Below the pieces are notes generated by a model that ran no database searches, was not told where the DNA came from, and saw only the letters and a program-made list of their open reading frames with translations. The position numbers were made by a program, and so were the translations under genes. From positions 496,001 through 560,000 of the forward strand of contig OZ245364.1 of assembly GCA_965226545.1 (NCBI GenBank): DNA of 64,000 bases. The letters are read 5' to 3'. Origin of the DNA: JAHRAW01 sp965226545. GTDB lineage: Bacteria > Pseudomonadota > Gammaproteobacteria > Arenicellales > Poriferihabitantaceae. The stretch's first letter is position 1. Every line of letters starts with the position of its first letter. Below are positions 62,147 to 64,000 of this stretch, one piece after another.

Positions 62147-63090
62147 CGACGCCGACTTATCGAAATCATTTTTGCCACTTTCTTTGCATGCACAGTTGCA
62201 ACGACTTCATCCCCCAAAGCCCCCCGCAACTCCGCAACCGATTGCGGACGGTCACTCTCATCAACCTGCATCGCCCAATCAATCGCCTTAAGCAAATCGT
62301 CACTGTATTTACCCTTGCCAACCACCGCCGCCGGCGGCATATCTTTATCCGCCTGACCTTGTTGTATCAAAAGCGCACGGTTCGGCGCGTCAATCAAAAC
62401 GCTTTCATCGCCGCCAATTAAGCATCGATACGCGCAAATGCCAAGCGAATAAATATCCGAGCGCGCGCCCACTGGATTATTGAGATGCTGTTCCACCGGC
62501 GCATAACTGGCGGTGAGCACTTTGGTGAAGGTTTGACCGCGCGCCTGTCGCGCCGCGCCGAAATCCAACAGCACTGCACTACCGTTGCGGCGAAACATAA
62601 TGTTCGCGGGCTTAATATCTCGATGAATGTAATCGGCTTTATGCACTGCCGCGAGACCGTCCAACAACTCATCGAGCATCCGTCGTATCGCGGCCTCGCT
62701 GAAACGCCCCTTATCCCTGAGCAAATCCGAAAGCATATCGCCCTCGATATATTCCAACACCAAATACGCCGTGCCGTTGGCTTCTATAAAGCGGTGCACT
62801 TTATTAATGTGTGGATGGTCAAATCGCGCCAAGGCGCGCGCTTCGTCCAAAAAGCGTTCCAAGCCCCAAGCATAGTTATCTTTGCTTGCACTGTTTTTCG
62901 GCTTAACCGTCATCCGACCGTCGCGCACGGCAAAATCACTCGGCAAGTATTCTTTTATCGCAACCAACTTGCTTAATTTGCAATCGCGCGCTTTGTAAGT
63001 GATGCCAAAACCGCCGCTGCCCAATACGCCTTGGATTTCGTATTCGCCTAAACGATAGCCGGCGGGGAGGTGTTGGGGGTGGTCGTTCAT
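62074..63090 (-). CDS. Eukaryote-like Ser/Thr protein kinase
   Basis: A 338-codon frame. All kinase subdomains are present: GSGGFGI (24-30), catalytic Lys46 in VAIKEYLP, YIHRDIKPANIMF (Asp158), LLDFGAAR (Asp176), the P+1 segment LTASYAPVEQH and RSDIYSLGICAYRCL. The kinase domain ends near residue 295 (DESDRPQSVAELRGAL). The last roughly 35 codons (ISRRRWKRLRKRKGLNRQ) are very basic and lie opposite a sensible -1 frame that leads into the TM-ankyrin part. It probably phosphorylates Ser/Thr, with the ankyrin part as sensor. Confidence 0.9.
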   Translation of the reverse strand: MNDHPQHLPAGYRLGEYEIQGVLGSGGFGITYKARDCKLSKLVAIKEYLPSDFAVRDGRMTVKPKNSASKDNYAWGLERFLDEARALARFDHPHINKVHRFIEANGTAYLVLEYIEGDMLSDLLRDKGRFSEAAIRRMLDELLDGLAAVHKADYIHRDIKPANIMFRRNGSAVLLDFGAARQARGQTFTKVLTASYAPVEQHLNNPVGARSDIYSLGICAYRCLIGGDESVLIDAPNRALLIQQGQADKDMPPAAVVGKGKYSDDLLKAIDWAMQVDESDRPQSVAELRGALGDEVVATVHAKKVAKMISISRRRWKRLRKRKGLNRQSVGGLLARLA

Positions 63091-63194
63091 GGTGCTTTGC
63101 TTCGAGTAAGTGGTGGCGTCAGTACACGATTATAGCGATTAAGCGGAAGGTGGCGATGGGATTGCATTGTCGGCAGAGTTATTCGCAACACTTG

Positions 63195-64000
63195 TTACTT
63201 GCGCACACCGTGTAGCGTGAGCAAGGCAATCATTCCGAGATTATTGTCGTATGCCGCCCAATCTAATGGGGTCCGGCCATCATTGTCTTTCGCATCGACC
63301 ACTGCGCCATTGGCAACCAGTAACTTGGCGACATGAAGTGCATTGTTCCCTGCCGCATGATGCAAAGGCGTTACGCCGTAATCGTTGCTCTGATTGACAC
63401 TCGCGCCATTGGCAAGCAGTAACTCGGTAACAGCAACCGCATTTTTTAGCGCCGCCGAGCACAGCGGCGCAATGTCGCTTTCGCTTACCGCATCCACCGT
63501 TGCGCCATTGGCAAGCAATAACTTGGCGACATCAACCGCATCCTTACCCGCCGCCATATACAAAGGTGTCCCGCCGCCTTTGTTTTTCGCATTGACATAC
63601 GCGCCATTAGCGAGCAATACCGTGGCGACATCCGTCGCATTTTCAACCGCCGCCGCATGCAAAGGCGTTACGAGGTCTTCGTCTTTCGCGTTGACATCCG
63701 CACCATTGGCAAGCAGTAACTCGGCCGCCTCAACCCTATTATTCCGTGCCGCATAATGCAAAGGCGTATAGTCTTCGTTGTCTTTTGCATTAGCATCCGC
63801 GCCATTGGCAAGCAGTAACTTGGCAGCATCAACCGCATTTTTCTGCGCCGCCATGTGCAAAGGTGTCGTGCCATTTTTTTCTTTCGCATTAACCGTTGCG
63901 CCATTGGCAAGAAGCCATTGCACCAATTTACGCATGTTGCTTGTCGCAGCAATATGCAAATCGGTCATGCCGGAATCATTAACATACTGCGCGGATGCAT
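63195..64000 (-). CDS. Ankyrin-repeat protein, 5' end beyond the window
   Basis: A frame open at the right window edge; the upstream residues SAQYVNDSGMTDLHIAA correspond to SVRQVDGEGNTDLHIAA of the neighbouring TM-ankyrin part, so the Met at 63968 is not the real start. Eight ankyrin repeats with the core LLLANGADVNAKD follow, ending LTLHGVRK. By analogy the missing part may include a membrane helix and a kinase. The repeats are close at DNA level with a 99-nt period (GCGCCATTGGCAAGCAGTAA on the plus strand). Confidence 0.85.
   Translation of the reverse strand, partial: ASAQYVNDSGMTDLHIAATSNMRKLVQWLLANGATVNAKEKNGTTPLHMAAQKNAVDAAKLLLANGADANAKDNEDYTPLHYAARNNRVEAAELLLANGADVNAKDEDLVTPLHAAAVENATDVATVLLANGAYVNAKNKGGGTPLYMAAGKDAVDVAKLLLANGATVDAVSESDIAPLCSAALKNAVAVTELLLANGASVNQSNDYGVTPLHHAAGNNALHVAKLLVANGAVVDAKDNDGRTPLDWAAYDNNLGMIALLTLHGVRK

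Overview
The window is a chromosomal segment of a gammaproteobacterium-like bacterium. This rests on gene order: the end of the spc operon and the complete alpha operon with rpmJ after secY, then rlmE-ftsH-glmM, queA-tgt, def-fmt-rsmB-trkA-trkH, zapE, nhaB and proS. UUG is a very common leucine codon, and one of the two tRNA genes seen reads it (tRNA-Leu CAA); the other is tRNA-Leu CAG. A giant Ig-like autotransporter, eukaryote-like kinase and ankyrin-repeat proteins, and loosely packed housekeeping operons suggest a host-associated lifestyle. That last point is inference; no host can be named from the sequence.

Layout. 1-7.6 kb: rplF (partial), rplR, rpsE, rpmD, rplO, secY, rpmJ, rpsM, rpsK, rpsD, rpoA and rplQ, ending in a strong terminator. 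7.7-8.6 kb: a coiled-coil protein made of 18-residue repeats. 9.06-23.3 kb: one 4748-residue autotransporter adhesin built from tandem Ig-like domains in 1.46-kb super-repeats. 23.5-27.5 kb: rlmE, ftsH, glmM. 27.5-28.8 kb: an IS481-like element abutting tRNA-Leu(CAA), its transposase frame running on through the tRNA. 29.2-31.3 kb: queA-tgt. 31.3-32.7 kb: an EcoRI-like restriction-modification pair. 32.9-35.6 kb: glyA, then Ada function split into two overlapping genes. 36-41.8 kb: tRNA-Leu(CAG) and the trkH-trkA-rsmB-fmt-def block on the minus strand.

41.9-47.3 kb: a putative nuclease-fold protein, zapE, a ComEA-like protein, a P-loop ATPase coupled to metA, and uppP. 47.9-49.7 kb: a membrane-anchored ankyrin protein. 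49.7-58.3 kb: midA-like methyltransferase, pteridine reductase-like SDR, thioesterase, nhaB, ltaE, an asparaginase and proS. 58.4-61.2 kb: three adjacent paralogous membrane proteins sharing a DNA-conserved cassette. 61.5-64 kb: a Ser/Thr kinase and a TM-ankyrin part split by a -1 frame change, then another ankyrin gene running off the right edge.

The most unusual large-scale signal is in the spacers. Many intergenic gaps, even inside the ribosomal operon, hold degenerate arrays of short words (about 6-14 nt period). Each gap has its own theme (CGAACT, CACTGT, AAGTNN/GCACTT and others). No standard repeat class I know fits them.
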